Assembly: GCF_030433715.1 (NCBI RefSeq)
Contig: NZ_JAROCC010000003.1
Location: 124,001-188,000 of the forward strand
Length of the DNA: 64,000 nucleotides
Direction: 5' to 3'
Origin: Sporosarcina highlanderae
GTDB taxonomy: Bacteria; Bacillota; Bacilli; Bacillales_A; Planococcaceae
The notes under the pieces are model-generated. The model was given only the letters and a program-made list of their open reading frames with translations, did not search any database and was not told the DNA's origin. Within the stretch, counting starts at the first letter, position 1; each line of letters starts with the position of its first letter. Shown in pieces: positions 61,786 to 64,000 of this stretch. The position numbers and the translations under genes were made by a program.

Positions 61786-62538
61786 ATGAAGAAGAAGTTT
61801 AGTGCACTTATTATGATTTTCGGGTTAATCGTTTTATCGGCCTGTGGAAAAGATGTAGATGATGGATCTTCTATGGAAGTACTACCACTAATTGTAGATC
61901 TTTCCGTAACTGAACATGCTGAAATCGGCGAAACGGTAAAAATGGAGGCCCTCGTTACATATGGGGATGAAAAAGTTGAAGATGCAGATAAAGTCGTTTA
62001 TGAAGTGTGGGAAGATGGGAAAAAAGATGACTCTGTTATGATTGATTCGGTAAATGAAAAGAATGGCCTGTATACTGCAGAAACTTCCTTCGATAAGGAT
62101 GGGCTTTATCATATACAAGTGCATGTCGATGCTAAGCGTTTGCATACGATGCCAGTAAAAGAAGTGACAATTGGAAAAGGTCCCAATACTGAAGGACATG
62201 ATGATGAACATGCGGAGCACGGTCATGAACATGGCCATACAGAAGGTTTTTCTCTTCATTTCGTGAAGCCAGAGCATGCGGAAGTCGGAGTTCACACTGA
62301 ATTGATGACGCATGTGCAAATTGACGGACAACCGCTTGAAAATGCAAACGTGCGTTATGAAATATGGGGTGATAGTCTCGGTGAAAAGCATTTATGGATT
62401 GATACGGATGAATTAAAACCTGGTGAATACACGGTTTCTAATACATTTAATGATGCTGGAACATATACAGTCAAGATTCATGTTAAAAATGACGATGGCT
62501 TACATGAGCATGAAGAGTTCACTTTTGAAGTTCATTGA
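61786..62538 (+). CDS. FixH/YtkA-like lipoprotein with two domains and a His-rich linker
   Basis: Lipoprotein of about 250 residues with lipobox VLSAC near residue 20. Two similar beta-sandwich YtkA/FixH-type modules (about 32-125 and 148-250) share the pattern EHAEIGE...M or EHAEVGVHTELM and YTVKIHVK or YHIQVHVDAK. They are joined by EGHDDEHAEHGHEHGHTE, a histidine-rich linker well suited to bind copper or another metal. ATG 61786 has GGAGG 8 bases upstream. Divergent from the response regulator. Confidence 0.8.
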   Translation: MKKKFSALIMIFGLIVLSACGKDVDDGSSMEVLPLIVDLSVTEHAEIGETVKMEALVTYGDEKVEDADKVVYEVWEDGKKDDSVMIDSVNEKNGLYTAETSFDKDGLYHIQVHVDAKRLHTMPVKEVTIGKGPNTEGHDDEHAEHGHEHGHTEGFSLHFVKPEHAEVGVHTELMTHVQIDGQPLENANVRYEIWGDSLGEKHLWIDTDELKPGEYTVSNTFNDAGTYTVKIHVKNDDGLHEHEEFTFEVH

Positions 62539-62659
62539 TGTGAAAGTGTGACTAAAAGATGTAGAATTCTTTCGTATGTAGCAATTTGGCGATTTAGATT
62601 GGAATAAAAGGGCTAAAATCGCTATGATGGAAGTAGATTAAGTAGAGGAGCGATACACT

Positions 62660-62992
62660 ATGAATGAATTACCAGAAAAAACATGTTCGATAGAGAGACT
62701 CGTCACAATTCCAGAAGACGTCGCAAAAGTTTTGGATGGAAAAAAAATGGCGACGAGACGAAATGGTGTTTATGCTTATCCAGATGAAATCATGGTTTTG
62801 AATGGGAAGGAATTCAAAATTGATAAACTTTACCAACAAACACTTGGTGAGATGACTGATGAGCATGCGGCTCAGGAAGGATATGCCAATATGGACGAAT
62901 ACAAACAGTCCATCCTTGCATTACACCCAAAAATGCCTTGGATTCCCAAAATGACCGTGTGGGTTCACGAATTCAGCCCAGTTACAGAATAA
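62660..62992 (+). CDS. ASCH-domain protein
   Basis: A 110-residue protein with an ASCH-type fold: VLDGKKMATRRNG near residue 25 and KLYQQTLGEMTDEHAAQEGY in the middle, and PKMTVWVHEF at the end. ASCH domains are thought to bind RNA or modified nucleotides. GAGGAG precedes the ATG by 9 bases. It lies 6 bases ahead of the DUF2269-like gene, which lacks its own ribosome-binding site. Confidence 0.82.
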   Translation: MNELPEKTCSIERLVTIPEDVAKVLDGKKMATRRNGVYAYPDEIMVLNGKEFKIDKLYQQTLGEMTDEHAAQEGYANMDEYKQSILALHPKMPWIPKMTVWVHEFSPVTE

Positions 62993-62998
62993 GATGTT

Positions 62999-63439
62999 AT
63001 GAAGTACATGTACGGGACAATCGTTTTTGTCCACGTTGTTTCCGCAGTCCTTTCCATCGGACCGTTATTTCTTTTAATGCCTTCGATTAAAAGGCTGCGG
63101 AACGTTGACGTTTCATCCGAAAGCGCTTTTTTATCGGTCATTCATGTCATTATTAGAATCGTCATGCACGCCGGACATGCGTTGGTCATTTCAGGAGTGC
63201 TACTCATCTTGATCGGACCATGGCCGTGGTATACATCATGGGTGATTGCAACACTTGCCGTCCTGTTGTTATCAGGCGTGTTTCTATCAACCGGGTTTAC
63301 GAAGGTGCTTAGAAGATATTATCTTCCTGAGAGTGATAAAGGGGAAATCCTGACAGTTCTGAACAGGACTTCTTGGATATATATTGGATTAATGCTTGTC
63401 ATGCTGTGGTTAATGGTTCAAAAGCCGATGTTATGGTGA
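62999..63439 (+). CDS. DUF2269-like membrane protein
   Basis: A protein of 146 residues with four helices and conserved-looking histidines in the first and second (IVFVHVVSAVLSIGPLF; IRIVMHAGHALVISG), as in DUF2269 and CopD-like proteins. Possibly haem or metal binding; unproven. Six bases behind the ASCH gene and probably translationally coupled. A weak terminator follows. Confidence 0.72.
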   Translation: MKYMYGTIVFVHVVSAVLSIGPLFLLMPSIKRLRNVDVSSESAFLSVIHVIIRIVMHAGHALVISGVLLILIGPWPWYTSWVIATLAVLLLSGVFLSTGFTKVLRRYYLPESDKGEILTVLNRTSWIYIGLMLVMLWLMVQKPMLW

Positions 63440-63462
63440 AATGAAGAGTGATCTACATAGAG

Positions 63463-63494
63463 TAAAGGATATGCGATGAGGCATGTCCTTTTTA
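63463..63494 (+). terminator. Terminator after the DUF2269-like gene
   Basis: AAAGGATATGC pairs with GCATGTCCTTT with a short T tail. Confidence 0.7.
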
Positions 63495-63578
63495 TATTGA
63501 CTGAAACTGTTTTAAGACAATGATGACAATTCTATTATTCATCTGTATAATTCTGAGGAAAGAAATGGGGGATGGGGA

Positions 63579-64000
63579 ATGCAGTTTATTCGATTTGAGA
63601 AGCCGGAACAATTTGCCACGGTTGCAGAACCGATTGTTGAAAAACAAGAGGATGTCTTTAGTTTGTTTTACGGTATATTGCAGGCAATTAAGGCTGGGAA
63701 ATATGAGGATCCTTTCATGGCTGTAGTTATGGATGAGGATAGGGTGCTTGCAATTCTACAAATGACACCGCCGCATCCACTGAATCTTGTTATTGTGGAT
63801 GAAAGTAGGATTGAAGTAGTGATTGATTTCATCATTCGGGAACTTAACGGCAACTCGGTTCCTGTCAAATCAGTTATTAGCTTGAAAAAATGGGCTGAGT
63901 TGTTTGCGGACAAATGGGTGGCATATACGGGGGAAGGGCAAAAGTTAATGATGGATCAAGGTCTGTATCGATTGGATAAAGTTGATGAAACAATTGAGAT
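63579..64000 (+). CDS. GNAT-like acetyltransferase, cut by window end
   Basis: A long frame that runs to the end of the window without a stop (140 codons visible). It starts MQFIRFEKPEQFATV behind GGGGGATGGGG. The visible part resembles the N-terminal half of GNAT proteins of the type with a preceding helical domain (FMAVVMDEDRVLAILQMTPP; IIRELNGNSVPVKSVI). The acetyl-CoA motif would lie beyond the edge, so the call is tentative. Confidence 0.65.
   Translation, partial: MQFIRFEKPEQFATVAEPIVEKQEDVFSLFYGILQAIKAGKYEDPFMAVVMDEDRVLAILQMTPPHPLNLVIVDESRIEVVIDFIIRELNGNSVPVKSVISLKKWAELFADKWVAYTGEGQKLMMDQGLYRLDKVDETIE

Overview
The window is a stretch of a low-to-moderate GC Firmicute chromosome. Gene content and order match endospore-forming Bacillales: mecA-coiA-pepF, then spxH, truncated haemoglobin, transglycosylase, relQ, nadK, yjbO-type synthase and prpE as in the B. 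subtilis yjb region, a yjcF-yjcG-yjcH block, and the sporulation genes cotZ, cotO, spoVAC-AD-AE, yjcZ and spoVIF. Protein style, GC-rich interspersed repeats and an IS1182-type remnant suggest Planococcaceae, possibly Sporosarcina; that placement is inference.

Layout. 1-10.9 kb: proteolysis, redox and (p)ppGpp genes (mecA, spxH, haemoglobin, relQ, nadK, prpE, mgtE), with the RoxS/RsaE small RNA between pepF and spxH. 11-15.5 kb: a spore block. 15.5-18.2 kb: yjcF-G-H and pgpA. 18.4-28.8 kb: transport, with a TAXI-TRAP system, a four-gene ABC cassette with a lipoprotein, and an SLC13 permease. 28.9-32.4 kb: dipeptide epimerase, acetyltransferase and chemoreceptor. 32.5-43.8 kb: helD, small lipoproteins, TSUP, corA, thpR, prolyl oligopeptidase, an M23 peptidase, thioredoxin, abrB and yitT. 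43.8-55.2 kb: SAM riboswitch-metA, a DUF421 protein, spore coat and cortex genes, gdhA, argG and a PHP phosphatase. 55.3-57.7 kb: a frameshifted TM2 gene, rlmN and an IS1182 remnant with inverted GC-rich repeats. 57.7-64 kb: a stress gene behind a sigma-B-like promoter, and a two-component system overlapping a Sco1 gene, divergent from a His-rich FixH/YtkA-like lipoprotein.

The most unexplained signal is a class of short-period tandem arrays: 6 x 21 bp at 15537-15662, 8 x 20 bp at 34801-34950 and 8 x 21 bp at 36054-36221. Each keeps a short core at an exact spacing of about two helical turns, with divergent linkers. Each sits between a stop codon and a terminator, and the three cores are unrelated. 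Other points are two genes whose only good ribosome-binding site serves an ATT codon, a compact spoVA operon, a frameshifted TM2 gene and a 46-residue membrane protein opposite gdhA.

Many transcription units end in clear intrinsic terminators, which fixes the operon boundaries well. I saw no tRNA, rRNA or CRISPR array.
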